Shown piece after piece: positions 20,246 through 29,444 of a stretch of 64,000 bases of DNA (within the stretch, counting starts at the first letter, position 1; each line of letters opens with the position of its first letter). The stretch comes from Rathayibacter rhapontici. Lineage in GTDB: Bacteria > Actinomycetota > Actinomycetes > Actinomycetales > Microbacteriaceae. Both the position numbers and the translations under genes were made by a program. The stretch is taken from positions 109,893-173,892 of the forward strand of contig NZ_MUKN01000001.1 of NCBI RefSeq assembly GCF_001995175.1, written 5' to 3'. The notes beneath the pieces are model-generated. The model was not told the origin of the DNA. It made no database searches and saw only the letters and a list, made by a program, of their open reading frames with translations.

Positions 20246-21395
20246 GGTAGGTGGAACCTCTCACGTGTCGGGCGATCAGCTCGCCCACGCCGACGAGGGC
20301 GGCGTCGTCGCCGAGCGATCCCGCCAGGAGCCTCGGGGGGAACGGGATGCGGCCGACCAGCCGCTTCGAGATCTGCTCGATCGCGAACTCCGGGGCGCGG
20401 GTGAGGTGCCCGGCGAGCACGATCACCTCGGGGTCGAGGATCGTGGCCAGTGCGCCGCAGGAGAAGGCGAGCAGGTCGAAGAGCTCGTCGGCGGCGGCCG
20501 AGACGGCCGGGTCGCCGGCCGCGGCGGAGTCGATCAGGCGCGCCGTCGCGGCGGGTCCGGAGGCGCTGCGCTCGGCGACCGCGGCGATGCGGGTCTCGAG
20601 GTCGCCCTGCTCGGTGAAGTAGCGGCGCAGGGCGGAGGAGTCGGCGAAGAGGAAGCCGATCTCGCCCGCTCCCGAGCGGGCCCCGTGGTAGATCGCGCCG
20701 TCGTTCACGACTCCGGCGCCGACTCCCACGCCCAGCACGTACGAGGCTGCGCTCTGCGTGCCGACCGCGGCGCCCTGCGACCACTCGCCGTACGCGATGG
20801 CGTTGGCGTCGTTCTCGACGAGGGTCGGGATGCCCGTGCGGGTCTCGATGATCGCTCCGAGCGGGATCTCGCGCCAGCCGAGCTCGACCGTGTTCATCAC
20901 GCGGCCCTCGTGCACGATGCCGGGCACCGAGACCCCGATGCCCGTGCAGAGGCGGCCCTGCTGCGCGGCGGCCGCCACGAGGGCCTCGACCAGCGCGAGG
21001 GTGCCCTCGAGGCGCACGGTCGCGGCGGAGGAGGCGGGGCCCGTCTCGAACACGATCCGCTCCTCCGCGACGCTCGCGCCGTCGAAGTCGACGAGCCGCC
21101 CGCGGACCGCGGTCTCGGACACCTCGATCGCCGCGACGGCGCGCGACGAGCCGGCGTAGCGCAGGAGGTAGGAGGGGCGCCCGCCCGAGGAGCGCTCGAG
21201 CCCGTCGACCGCGATCAGGTTCTCGGAGAGCAGGGCGGCCGAGAGGCGCTCGACGGTGGCCGAGCTCAGCCCGGTGCGCTGCACGATCTGCTTGCGCGAG
21301 AGGGGGCCGTGCTCGAGGAGGGCGTCGAGGATCGCGGTGCGGTTGATCTCGGTGACCACGCGGGTGGTCGCGATGCGGGGCTGGGGCGTCGTCAT
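20235..21395 (-). CDS. ROK family transcriptional repressor of the amino-sugar locus
   Basis: A 386-aa protein: N-terminal winged HTH (LSRKQIVQRTGLSSATVERL, about residues 35-60) and a ROK domain. The canonical CxCGxxGC zinc motif seen in the other ROK protein is absent here, a real difference from classical NagC/Mlc. ATG 21395 has GGAGAGG upstream. It is divergent from the importer operon. Two related sequences, 21446-21459 and 21601-21615, flank the shared control region and are likely its operators. Confidence 0.88.
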   Translation of the reverse strand: MTTPQPRIATTRVVTEINRTAILDALLEHGPLSRKQIVQRTGLSSATVERLSAALLSENLIAVDGLERSSGGRPSYLLRYAGSSRAVAAIEVSETAVRGRLVDFDGASVAEERIVFETGPASSAATVRLEGTLALVEALVAAAAQQGRLCTGIGVSVPGIVHEGRVMNTVELGWREIPLGAIIETRTGIPTLVENDANAIAYGEWSQGAAVGTQSAASYVLGVGVGAGVVNDGAIYHGARSGAGEIGFLFADSSALRRYFTEQGDLETRIAAVAERSASGPAATARLIDSAAAGDPAVSAAADELFDLLAFSCGALATILDPEVIVLAGHLTRAPEFAIEQISKRLVGRIPFPPRLLAGSLGDDAALVGVGELIARHVRGSTYLAR

Positions 21396-21445
21396 CGTCG
21401 CCTCTCCTTCCATCGCATCAGCGGAGCTCCGGCTCGGAGTTCTCC

Positions 21446-21459
21446 ATCAGTGCGAGATA
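21446..21459. promoter_or_regulatory. candidate ROK operator, copy 1
   Basis: ATCAGTGCGAGATA shares the ten-base core ATCAGTGCGA with the reverse complement of the perfect repeat at 21601-21615. It lies in the leader or promoter of the ROK gene, which would allow autoregulation. Confidence 0.45.
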
Positions 21460-21588
21460 TAACCACAGCATCGCACGGCTCGGCAATCCCGCAGAAGCCT
21501 CCGATCCGGGGGAGGCGGTGTGGTCGTTTCCGGCGTGTTACGGCCTGTTTCCGGGCCGTATCAATACCGGGCAGCACACGTTTTCGCG

Positions 21589-21616
21589 TTGACCCGTTCT
21601 TTATCGCACTGATAAG
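21589..21616 (+). promoter_or_regulatory. predicted promoter and operator of the amino-sugar importer operon
   Basis: TTGACC (21589-21594) and GATAAG (21611-21616) are 16 bases apart. The perfect inverted repeat TTATC-GCACT-GATAA (21601-21615) covers the spacer and the -10 box. A bound repressor would therefore block the promoter. The start codon of the binding protein is 78 bases downstream. Confidence 0.6.
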
Positions 21617-21693
21617 AAAGTCCCCACCGAGTCGCACCTGGGCTCGTCCCTCCGCACGTGCCCTCTCCTCCCCTTCACCGAAAGGCGACCTTC

Positions 21694-22947
21694 GTGAAAG
21701 CTCGCTCCGCGATCGCAGTCGGCCTCGCCGCCGCCACGCTCACCGCCCTGGTGGGCTGTGCCGGAACCGGCGGTTCCAGCACCCCCGACAAGCTCCAGTT
21801 CATCCTCTCGGGCGACGCCTCCCAGGGCGGCGGCTACCAGGCCATGGCCGACAAGTACGAGGAGGAGACGGGGATCGAGGTCGAGATCGTCGACATCCCC
21901 TACGACGACCTCGTGACCAAGCTGCGCAACGGCGCCCAGGCGGGCGACCTGCCGGCCCTCGCCCGCGCCTCCGCTCTCGACCCGATCTGGAGCAGCGAGC
22001 TGCTGGACCTCTCGAGCGTCGCCGAGAAGACCGACATCGTGCCCGAGCTGCTCGTGCAGGACGCGAACGACGACGACAAGGTGAAGGCGCTGCCGAGCGA
22101 CCTGACCGCCGTCGGCATGTACCTCAACACCAGCCTCTTCGAGCAGGCCGGCGTCCCGCTGCCCGGTCCCGACGAGGTCTGGACCTGGGACCAGTACGTC
22201 GCGACCATCAAGGACGTGCAGGCCAAGGCCGGCGCGAAGTACGGCATGGTGATGGACTCGTCCGCGCACCGCCTCCGCTCCTTCCTCTACGAGTTCGGCT
22301 CGAAGGGCGTCGAGCGCCAGGAGGACGGCTCGTTCGAGATGAACGAGGCCTCGCGCACGGGCCTGGAGTACTTCAAGTCGCTCAACGACGACTCGTTCAT
22401 GCCGCGCTCGGTCTGGCTCTCGGGCGACGACCCCAGCGCGCTGTTCAAGAGCGGCCAGGTCGTGGCCTACTACTCGGGCGTCTGGCAGATCACCGACTTC
22501 TCGCAGAACATCACCGCCTTCGACTGGGCCTCGGTGCGCACCCCCGCGCAGCCGGTCCAGGCGACCAACCTCGGCACCAACTGGATCGTCGCCTTCGACG
22601 GCACAGGGGTCGAGGAGCAGACGCAGGACTTCATCGACTGGATGTACCAGCCCGAGAACTACGCGGAGCTGTCGGCGATCTCGGGCTTCCTGCCCGCGAC
22701 CACCGGCCTCGAGGTCGCGTACCCCGAGAACGCCGAGGCGTTCGACGTCTACAACCAGGAGATCGCGGCGTCCGACCCGACCGCGGCCGTGCAGAGCGCG
22801 AGCGCGCTCGAGGACGGCTACAACGACAAGATCCTCGTGAACGAGCCCCTGAAGTCCGAGGTCGTCCGCTACCTCGCCGACGAGCAGGACCTCGACACCA
22901 CGATCGAGAACATCATCTCGGTCACCGAGGACCAGATCGGCGACTGA
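21694..22947 (+). CDS. sugar ABC transporter substrate-binding lipoprotein (MalE/UgpB type)
   Basis: A 417-aa lipoprotein with signal peptide and lipobox ALVGCAG. The mature protein follows the family-1 pattern: DKLQFILSGD, EEETGIEVEIV, PYDDLVTKLRNGAQAGDLP, PSDLTAVGMYLNTSLFEQAG and TNLGTNWIVAF. It captures an oligosaccharide outside the cell. From the downstream enzymes the ligand probably contains N-acetylglucosamine or glucosamine. GTG start has AAAGG eight bases upstream. A strong hairpin follows the gene. Confidence 0.9.
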   Translation: MKARSAIAVGLAAATLTALVGCAGTGGSSTPDKLQFILSGDASQGGGYQAMADKYEEETGIEVEIVDIPYDDLVTKLRNGAQAGDLPALARASALDPIWSSELLDLSSVAEKTDIVPELLVQDANDDDKVKALPSDLTAVGMYLNTSLFEQAGVPLPGPDEVWTWDQYVATIKDVQAKAGAKYGMVMDSSAHRLRSFLYEFGSKGVERQEDGSFEMNEASRTGLEYFKSLNDDSFMPRSVWLSGDDPSALFKSGQVVAYYSGVWQITDFSQNITAFDWASVRTPAQPVQATNLGTNWIVAFDGTGVEEQTQDFIDWMYQPENYAELSAISGFLPATTGLEVAYPENAEAFDVYNQEIAASDPTAAVQSASALEDGYNDKILVNEPLKSEVVRYLADEQDLDTTIENIISVTEDQIGD

Positions 22948-22955
22948 CGATCGAC

Positions 22956-22983
22956 GGCGGGCGGGGCTGCGGCCCCGCCCGCC
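22956..22983 (+). terminator. intercistronic hairpin after the binding-protein gene
   Basis: A perfect 12-bp stem (GGCGGGCGGGGC with its complement) closes a TGCG loop. CGATCG flanks on both sides (22948-22953 and 22984-22989) extend it. It probably sets the excess of binding protein over permeases, as at 6619-6654. Confidence 0.75.
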
Positions 22984-23012
22984 CGATCGTCCGCCGGAAG
23001 GAGACGAGAGCG

Positions 23013-23984
23013 TTGACCAGCCCCATCCTCGACCGCGAGAGCCCCGCGGTCGCCACGGCCGTCCCGGCGGCCGCCGCGACCCCGCCCCGCCCGCGGCGCA
23101 CCCGCCGACGCACGCAGGCGAGCTACCGGCTCGCCCCGGTGCTCTTCACGGCCGTCGTCGTCGTGCTCTTCGCGCTCTTCTTCCTCTGGCCCGGAGCGCT
23201 GGGGGTCTTCTACTCCTTCACCGACTACCGCGGAGTCGGCTCGCCCGATCTCATCGGCATCGGCAACTACCAGGAGCTGCTCTCCGACCCCGACTTCTGG
23301 GCGTCGCTGGGCCGCACGGCCCTCTACACGCTGCTCTCCGTACCGCTGGGCTACGTGCTGTCGCTGGGCCTCGCGAGCCTGCTCGTGAACGCGAACGCCC
23401 GCGGCTCCGTGCCGGCGAAGATCATCTTCTTCATCCCGTGGCTCGTCTCGCCGATCGTCACCGGCGTGATCTGGCGCTGGATGTTCGGCGAGAACTTCGG
23501 CTTCATCAACTTCGTCATCGAGGCGGTGGGCGGCTCCGCCGTGCCGTGGTCCTCGAACGGGGACCTCTCGCTGGCGGTCGTCGTCTTCGCCTCGGCCTGG
23601 GGCGGCGCGGCGTTCAACATGCTGCTCTTCATCGCCGCGATCAAGAACGTGCCGAGCAGCTACTACGAGGCCGCCGCCCTCGACGGCGCGAACCCGTGGC
23701 AGCGCTTCGTGCACATCACCCTCCCGGGCATCGCCCCCACGAGCTTCCTCGTGATCCTGCTCTCCACCATCAACTCGATGAAGGAGTTCGCGATGATCCA
23801 GGCGCTCAACGAGGGCGGACCGGGCACCCAGAACCGCCTGATCGTGCAGTACATCTACGAGACCGGGTTCGAGCGGGCCGAGGTCGGCTACGCCAGCGCC
23901 GCCTCGATGGTGCTGATGGTGCTCCTGCTCGCGATCGCCCTCGTGCAGCTCGGCTTCGAACGACGGAAGAAGGACGCCTCATGA
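23013..23984 (+). CDS. sugar ABC transporter permease (MalF type)
   Basis: A 323-aa permease with a Pro/Arg-rich cytoplasmic N-terminus and six helices. The EAA loop is EAAALDGANPWQRFVHITLP near residues 220-240, where the ATPase docks. TTG start 23013 has AAGGAG upstream. No ATPase gene lies in this operon, so a shared MsiK-type ATPase encoded elsewhere must energise it, as is usual for actinobacterial oligosaccharide importers. Confidence 0.92.
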   Translation: MTSPILDRESPAVATAVPAAAATPPRPRRTRRRTQASYRLAPVLFTAVVVVLFALFFLWPGALGVFYSFTDYRGVGSPDLIGIGNYQELLSDPDFWASLGRTALYTLLSVPLGYVLSLGLASLLVNANARGSVPAKIIFFIPWLVSPIVTGVIWRWMFGENFGFINFVIEAVGGSAVPWSSNGDLSLAVVVFASAWGGAAFNMLLFIAAIKNVPSSYYEAAALDGANPWQRFVHITLPGIAPTSFLVILLSTINSMKEFAMIQALNEGGPGTQNRLIVQYIYETGFERAEVGYASAASMVLMVLLLAIALVQLGFERRKKDAS

Positions 23985-24871
23985 GCACCGGACTGGCGAC
24001 TCCCGAGACCACCGCGCTCGTGCTGAAGGGAGTGCGGAAGCGGCGCCGCTCCGGCGGATTCGCGCGCAGCGTCCTCCCCACGTCGATCCTGTGGCTGCTC
24101 GCCGCGATCTTCCTCTTCCCCGTGCTGTGGCTGCTGCTCTCGTCCTTCAAGCCGGGCGGCGAGCTCTTCACCTACCCGCTGTCGTTCCTCCCCGAGGAGT
24201 GGACGGTCGACGGCTACGTCCGCGCGTGGGAGCGCGTCGACTTCGCGCGCTACTTCGGCAACACGCTGATCGTCGCCGTGGTGACGACCGTGCTCACCGT
24301 GCTCTTCAGCGCGATGACGGGCTACGCCCTCGCGAAGTACCGGGCGAAGTGGCTCTCGCTGCTGTTCGTCTGCATCCTGGCGACCACGATGCTGCCGACC
24401 GAGGTGATCCTGAACCCCACCTTCACGGTGCTGCGCGATCTGGGGCTCTACAACTCCCTGCCGGGCATCATCATCCCGTCGGTGATCACGGCGACGGGCA
24501 TCTTCATGTTCCGCCAGTTCTTCCTCACCGTGCCCGACGAGCTGATCGACGCGGCGCGGATGGACGGTGCGAACGAGTTCTCGATCTTCTTCCGGATCAT
24601 GCTGCCGATCGCCCGGCCGATCGTGCTGACCCTCGCGATCTTCTCGTTCCAGTGGCGCTGGAACGACTACATCTGGCCGCTGCTCGTGCTCAACGACCCG
24701 TCGAAGTACACGCTGCAGGTGGCGCTGCGGAGCCTGGTCGGCGCTGAGAACATCGAGTGGACCGTGCTGCTGCCCGCCTCGGTGATCTCGATGATCCCGC
24801 TCGTGCTGATCTTCTTCGTGTTCCAGAAGTACGTGATCGGCGCCGACGTCAACGCCGGCCTGAAGGACTGA
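23981..24871 (+). CDS. sugar ABC transporter permease (MalG type)
   Basis: A 296-aa permease, partner of the upstream gene, with six helices and EAA-type loop DAARMDGANEFSIFFRIMLP. It carries TMLPTEVILNPTF typical of MalG-like subunits and ends YVIGADVNAGLKD. ATG overlaps the previous stop (ATGA). Confidence 0.93.
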   Translation: MSTGLATPETTALVLKGVRKRRRSGGFARSVLPTSILWLLAAIFLFPVLWLLLSSFKPGGELFTYPLSFLPEEWTVDGYVRAWERVDFARYFGNTLIVAVVTTVLTVLFSAMTGYALAKYRAKWLSLLFVCILATTMLPTEVILNPTFTVLRDLGLYNSLPGIIIPSVITATGIFMFRQFFLTVPDELIDAARMDGANEFSIFFRIMLPIARPIVLTLAIFSFQWRWNDYIWPLLVLNDPSKYTLQVALRSLVGAENIEWTVLLPASVISMIPLVLIFFVFQKYVIGADVNAGLKD

Positions 24872-24873
24872 GC

Positions 24874-26526
24874 ATGGAGTACCTGCGGCTGCTGGCCGAG
24901 GCGAACGCCGGGCTCGTCGCCGGCGTCGAGGCGCGCGACCCCGCGACGCTCTCGCACCGCCCGTCGATGCGCGGAGTGAAGACCCTGGTCGCGGCGTTCG
25001 CGGCCCCGGAGTCGCCCCGGCACCACGACGCGTCCGTCCTGTCGGCCGCGGCTCCGCTCCTCGACCGCCTCGAGCGGATGCAGCGCCCCGACGGCCTGTT
25101 CGACAGCGAGAACCTCGCCTCGCCCCCGGACACCTGCTTCACCGTGAACGACGCGGCGCTCGTGCTCGACGTGATCGCCGCGCACCCCGATCCGCTCCTC
25201 GAGGGCGTCGCCGAGCGGATCCGCGCGCTGCTGCTGCGCACCGTCGAGGCGCTGCTCGTGGGCGGCGTGCACACGCCGAACCACCGCTGGGAGCTGACCG
25301 CGGGCCTCCTGCGGCTGCACGCGCTGACCGGCGACGCGCGGCTGCGCGAGAGGGCCGACGAGTGGCTCGCCGAGGGGATCGACCTGCAGGCCGACGGCCT
25401 CTACTCGGAGCGCAGCCCCAACTACGCCGCCTACGTCTCGAACCCGTCACTGCTCGTGATCGCCGAGGCGACGGGGGAGGAGCGCTACCGCGACGCCGTG
25501 CGCCGGAACCTCGCGGTCACTCTCGACCTCCTCGAGGACGACCTGCAGGTCGAGACGGTGCAGTCCCGCCGCCAGGACCAGACCGAGCGCTTCGACGGCC
25601 GCAGCTTCCTGTCGCAGTTCCGCGAGTTCGCGGTGGCCGACGGCGACGGGCGCTTCGCCGCGGTCGTGCGCGCGATCCTCGACCGGGGGGTCACCGAGCC
25701 CGAGATCCACCTCGCGGAGGCGCTGGCGCGGCCGCACCTCGCCGGCGCGCTGCCGGAGTCGGCGCCGTGGTCCTCCTCCGGCACCGCGGTCTTCGCTTCC
25801 TCGGGCCTGGTGCGGGTGCGCGCCGGTGCCGTGAGTGCGAGCGTCTTCGGGGGGAGCGACGTGCCGCGGCACCGCCGCATCGCCTCCGGGCTCGCGAACT
25901 CGGCGGTGCTCGTGCGCGCCCGTCGCGGTGCCCTGGTCGTCGAGGCGGTCCGGGTGTCCCCGCACTTCTTCGGGCTCGGGCCGTTCCGACCGGAGTCGAT
26001 CGTCCCGGGGTCCGCGATAGTGCTGTCCTCGAGGGTCGAGGCCGGGTACCACCAGCCGCTGCCCGCGTCGGCGAGGCGCCCCGACGGCGACTACGAGCTG
26101 GGCAGCGAGGGCCGGTTCTTCGGCTCGATGAGCTTCCCGTCGCGCGTGACCTCCACTGTGGCGCTCGAGACGCGCGCCGAGGTGTCCGTCGACGAGGACG
26201 GGGTCGAGCTGGCGCTCGACTTCGCAGGCACCGACACCTCGTGGGTCGGCGAGATCGTGCTGCGGCCCGGAGGCGTGCTGAGCGGAGTCGAGGAGCTGGC
26301 CGACGGCGCGTTCCTGATCCCCGCGGGCGGCACGGCCCGCTACTCGCTCGGCGCCGAGACCCTCGAGATCGGCCCGGGCACCGGCTCGGCCCCCGACTGC
26401 CCGCCGGTCTTCGATCCGGGCGAGCTCGTCGACTACGTCGGCGGCCGCGACCGGATCGAGGGCCTGCGCCTGCTCGTGACAGGTCGCACCTCCGCGCCCT
26501 CCGTCCTCCGGGTGAGGTTCTCGTGA
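24874..26526 (+). CDS. uncharacterised alpha/alpha-toroid plus beta-sandwich protein, possible glycan lyase or hydrolase
   Basis: A 550-aa protein with no signal peptide, hence cytoplasmic. Residues 1-300 look like helical-hairpin repeats of an alpha/alpha toroid (NDAALVLDVIAAHP, NHRWELTAGLLRLHALTGD, YSERSPNYAAYVSNPSLLVI). The second half is beta-rich (SRVEAGYHQPLPAS, FFGSMSFPSRVTSTVALETR). This combination resembles heparinase II/III-type lyases and related glycosidases. Position between the permeases and the SIS/NagB/NagA genes, with a 2-base gap and then a GTGA overlap, suggests it cleaves the imported amino-sugar oligosaccharide. The specific activity is unknown; I cannot assign catalytic residues. 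Confidence 0.7.
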   Translation: MEYLRLLAEANAGLVAGVEARDPATLSHRPSMRGVKTLVAAFAAPESPRHHDASVLSAAAPLLDRLERMQRPDGLFDSENLASPPDTCFTVNDAALVLDVIAAHPDPLLEGVAERIRALLLRTVEALLVGGVHTPNHRWELTAGLLRLHALTGDARLRERADEWLAEGIDLQADGLYSERSPNYAAYVSNPSLLVIAEATGEERYRDAVRRNLAVTLDLLEDDLQVETVQSRRQDQTERFDGRSFLSQFREFAVADGDGRFAAVVRAILDRGVTEPEIHLAEALARPHLAGALPESAPWSSSGTAVFASSGLVRVRAGAVSASVFGGSDVPRHRRIASGLANSAVLVRARRGALVVEAVRVSPHFFGLGPFRPESIVPGSAIVLSSRVEAGYHQPLPASARRPDGDYELGSEGRFFGSMSFPSRVTSTVALETRAEVSVDEDGVELALDFAGTDTSWVGEIVLRPGGVLSGVEELADGAFLIPAGGTARYSLGAETLEIGPGTGSAPDCPPVFDPGELVDYVGGRDRIEGLRLLVTGRTSAPSVLRVRFS

Positions 26527-27539
26527 GCACCGTCCGCGCGTACATCCACGAGCAGCCGACCGCCCTGCGGCGTGCACTCGCCCCGCTGGAGCCGGCGGTG
26601 CGGGAGTCCCTGGGGGCCCTGGCGCCCGAGCGCGTGCTGCTCGTCGGCTCCGGCACCTCGTCCTTCGCCGCCCGGGTGATCCGCGGGCGCGCGGCCCGAC
26701 TGCTCGGCGTCCCGGTCGAGGTCGCGCTGCCCACCGACGTGCTGCACTACCTGCCCGATGCGATCGACGAGCGGACGCTGGTGGTCGCCGTGTCGCAGTC
26801 CGGCCGCAGCACCGCGACGCTCCGCAGTCTCGCCCTCGCCCGCGACCGGGGCGCCCGCACCGTCCTCGTCGCCGGGGAGCCCGTGCGCCCGGGCCTCGCC
26901 GACGTCGTGGTCGATCTGCGCTGCGGCCCCGAGGAGGTCGGCGCGAAGACCAAGGGGTTCACCGCCACGATCGCGACCCTCGCCGCGGTGCTCGGGGGAG
27001 CGGAGGACCTCGCCGGGATGCCCGACCGGGTCGCCGCGGCGCTCGACTCCGAGCCGCTCGTGAGCGCATGGGCGCAGTCCCTCGATGCCTCCGTCTCGGT
27101 CTCGATCACCGGCTCCGGCCCGAACCTCGCCACGGCGCAGGAGGCAGCGCTGAAGATCCTCGAGACCGCGCGGATCCCCGTCGAGGCCGTCGAGACGGAG
27201 GAGTTCCTGCACGGTCCGCACCGCCGCCTCGGCCCCGGCCTCGCGCTGGTCGTCCTCGCCCTCGACGGCCCCCTGCTGCCCCGCGCGCTCGCGCTCGTCG
27301 ACTACGCGGCGCCGCTCGTCGCCGGGCTGCTCGTCGTGACCGACACCGACGCGCCCCTGCCCGAGAGCGTCACCGCCGTGCGCCTCGCACCGGGGCTCCC
27401 GGAGGAGCTCACTCCGCTCCCCGCGATCGTGCCGCTGCAGCTGCTCGCCGTCGCGCTCACCGAGCACCTCGGCCTCTCGCCGGAGGACGCGGTGCTCCCC
27501 GACTTCCACACCCGACTCGCCAGCAAGGAGACCCCGTGA
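26523..27539 (+). CDS. SIS-domain protein (GlmS isomerase-like/AgaS-like)
   Basis: A 338-aa tandem SIS protein. The first domain has VLLVGSGTSSFAARV and VAVSQSGRSTAT, the phosphosugar-binding serine loop. The second has ITGSGPNLATAQEAALKILE and EEFLHGPHR. This is the isomerase half of GlmS without the glutaminase, as in amino-sugar deaminase/isomerase or fructosamine deglycase enzymes. In this operon it may handle a glucosamine-phosphate or related product alongside NagB. GTG start overlaps the previous stop. Confidence 0.85.
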   Translation: MSTVRAYIHEQPTALRRALAPLEPAVRESLGALAPERVLLVGSGTSSFAARVIRGRAARLLGVPVEVALPTDVLHYLPDAIDERTLVVAVSQSGRSTATLRSLALARDRGARTVLVAGEPVRPGLADVVVDLRCGPEEVGAKTKGFTATIATLAAVLGGAEDLAGMPDRVAAALDSEPLVSAWAQSLDASVSVSITGSGPNLATAQEAALKILETARIPVEAVETEEFLHGPHRRLGPGLALVVLALDGPLLPRALALVDYAAPLVAGLLVVTDTDAPLPESVTAVRLAPGLPEELTPLPAIVPLQLLAVALTEHLGLSPEDAVLPDFHTRLASKETP

Positions 27540-28285
27540 ACATCGTCGTCGGAGCAGACCCCGAGGAGGTCGGCGCCCTCGCCGCCGGCCTCGTCGCCTC
27601 GGTGATCGCCGCGGACCCGGCCGCGGTGCTCGGCGTCGCGACCGGATCCACGCCTCAGCCGCTCTACCGCGCCCTCGCCCGCCTGCGCCTCGACCTCTCC
27701 CGGGCCTCGGCCTTCGCCCTCGACGAGTACGTCGGTGTGCCCGCCGGCCACCCCGAGAGCTACCGGTCGGTGCTCGAGCGCGAGGTCGTGGCTCCGCTGG
27801 GCCTGGACCCCGCCCGCCTGCACGTGCCCGACGGAGCCGCGGTCGACCCGCACGCGGCGGCCGACGCGCACGAGGCGGCGCTCGCCGCGGCCGGGGGCGC
27901 CGCGGTGCAGATCCTGGGCATCGGGAGCAACGGGCACATCGGCTTCAACGAGCCGGGCTCGCCGCGCGACTCGCGGACCCGCGTCGTGGCGCTGGCGGAG
28001 CGCACCCGGCTCGACAACCGCCGCTTCTTCGGCGGCGACCTCGACGCCGTGCCCACGCACGCGATCAGCCAGGGCGTCGCGACGATCCTCTCGGCCCGCG
28101 AGCTGCTGCTCGTCGCGACCGGCGCGGGCAAGGCCGAGGCGGTCGCGGCGGCCCTGCAGGGCCCGATCGACGAGCGGATGCCGGCGTCGTTCGTGCGCGA
28201 GCACCCGCGCGTCACCGTGCTGCTCGATCGGGCGGCTGCCGCCGGCCTCGGCCACGACCTGCTGCTCGCGGGAGCCCGCCGTTAG
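27536..28285 (+). CDS. nagB: NagB, glucosamine-6-phosphate deaminase
   Basis: A 249-aa enzyme converting glucosamine-6-phosphate to fructose-6-phosphate and ammonia. It shows GVATGSTPQPLYRAL for phosphate binding, the FALDEYVGVP catalytic segment and ILGIGSNGHIGFNEPG. GTG start overlaps the stop of the SIS gene (GTGA). Confidence 0.94.
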   Translation: MNIVVGADPEEVGALAAGLVASVIAADPAAVLGVATGSTPQPLYRALARLRLDLSRASAFALDEYVGVPAGHPESYRSVLEREVVAPLGLDPARLHVPDGAAVDPHAAADAHEAALAAAGGAAVQILGIGSNGHIGFNEPGSPRDSRTRVVALAERTRLDNRRFFGGDLDAVPTHAISQGVATILSARELLLVATGAGKAEAVAAALQGPIDERMPASFVREHPRVTVLLDRAAAAGLGHDLLLAGARR

Positions 28286-28295
28286 GCTCCCGACC

Positions 28296-29444
28296 GTGCC
28301 CACCGCCCTCGTCGTCCACCGCGCCCGTCTCGTCGACGCGCGGGGGGTCGTCGAGGACGGCTGGGTGGCCGTCGCCGACGGGGCGATCACCGCGACCGGC
28401 ACGGGCGACTCGTGGCGGGGGCTCACGGCGGCCGAGGTCGTCGACGCAGGCGGGGCGACGCTCGTCCCCGGCTTCCTCGACCTCCACGTGCACGGCGGAG
28501 GAGGAGGGGCGATCGACGACGGAGCCGACGTGATCGCCCGGATGCTCGCCGCGCACCGCGCGCACGGCACGACCCGCTCGGTGCTCAGCCTCGTCGCCGC
28601 TCCGCTCGAGGAGCTGGAGCGCTCGCTCGCCGTGATCGCGGAGTTCGCGGCGGTGGATCCCCTCGTCCTCGGCTCCCACCTCGAGGGCCCGTTCCTCGCT
28701 CCCGGCCGCCGCGGCGCGCACGCTCTCGAGGCGCTCGCGGAGCCGACCCCGGAGGCGGTCGACCGCCTGCTCGAGGCCGCCCGCGGCACGCTCGTGCAGG
28801 TCACGATCGCTCCCGAGCTGCCCGGCGCGCTCGATGCGATCTCGCGCTTCGCGGCGGCCGGCGTCGTCGTCGCCCTCGGGCACACGGAGGCGGACGCCGA
28901 CCTCGCGCGGACCGCCGTGGACCGCGGGGTCCGGCTGATCACCCACGCGTTCAACGCGATGCCCGGCATCCACCACCGCGCTCCCGGGCCGGTTCCGACC
29001 GCGCTCGCCGATCCGCGCGTCGTGCTCGAGCTGATCCTCGACGGCGAGCATGTGCATCCGGACGTCGCACGGCTGGCGTTCGCGGCGGCTCCCGACCGCA
29101 TCGCCCTCGTCACCGATGCGATGGCCGCCGCGGGATCGGCGGACGGGGTCTACCGGCTGGGCGGACTGGACGTCTCGGTGCAGGCGGGCCGCGCGGTGCT
29201 GAGCAGGACGGACACGCTGGCCGGCTCGACCCTCACCCAGGACCGCGCGCTGCGCCTCGCCCTCGACGCGGTCGGCCTCTCGGAGCCCGTCGCGGTCGGC
29301 GCGCTCACCGCGACTCCGGCCCGCGTGCTCGGCCGCACCGACCTCGGGCTGCTGCAGCCGGGCCACCGCGCCGACCTGGTGCTGCTCGACGCGTCGCATC
29401 GCGTCGTGTGGGTGCGCGCGGAGGGCCGCCTGCTCGCCTGCTGA
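28296..29444 (+). CDS. nagA: NagA, N-acetylglucosamine-6-phosphate deacetylase
   Basis: A 382-aa amidohydrolase. Motifs run in order: LDLHVHGGGGG, SHLEGPFLAP (metal Glu), ALGHTEA, THAFNAM and LVTDAMAAAG (catalytic Asp). It removes acetate from GlcNAc-6-phosphate ahead of NagB. GTG start 28296 lies 10 bases after nagB. The last codons plus stop are duplicated in the downstream repeat (unit 2 from 29501). Confidence 0.94.
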   Translation: MPTALVVHRARLVDARGVVEDGWVAVADGAITATGTGDSWRGLTAAEVVDAGGATLVPGFLDLHVHGGGGGAIDDGADVIARMLAAHRAHGTTRSVLSLVAAPLEELERSLAVIAEFAAVDPLVLGSHLEGPFLAPGRRGAHALEALAEPTPEAVDRLLEAARGTLVQVTIAPELPGALDAISRFAAAGVVVALGHTEADADLARTAVDRGVRLITHAFNAMPGIHHRAPGPVPTALADPRVVLELILDGEHVHPDVARLAFAAAPDRIALVTDAMAAAGSADGVYRLGGLDVSVQAGRAVLSRTDTLAGSTLTQDRALRLALDAVGLSEPVAVGALTATPARVLGRTDLGLLQPGHRADLVLLDASHRVVWVRAEGRLLAC

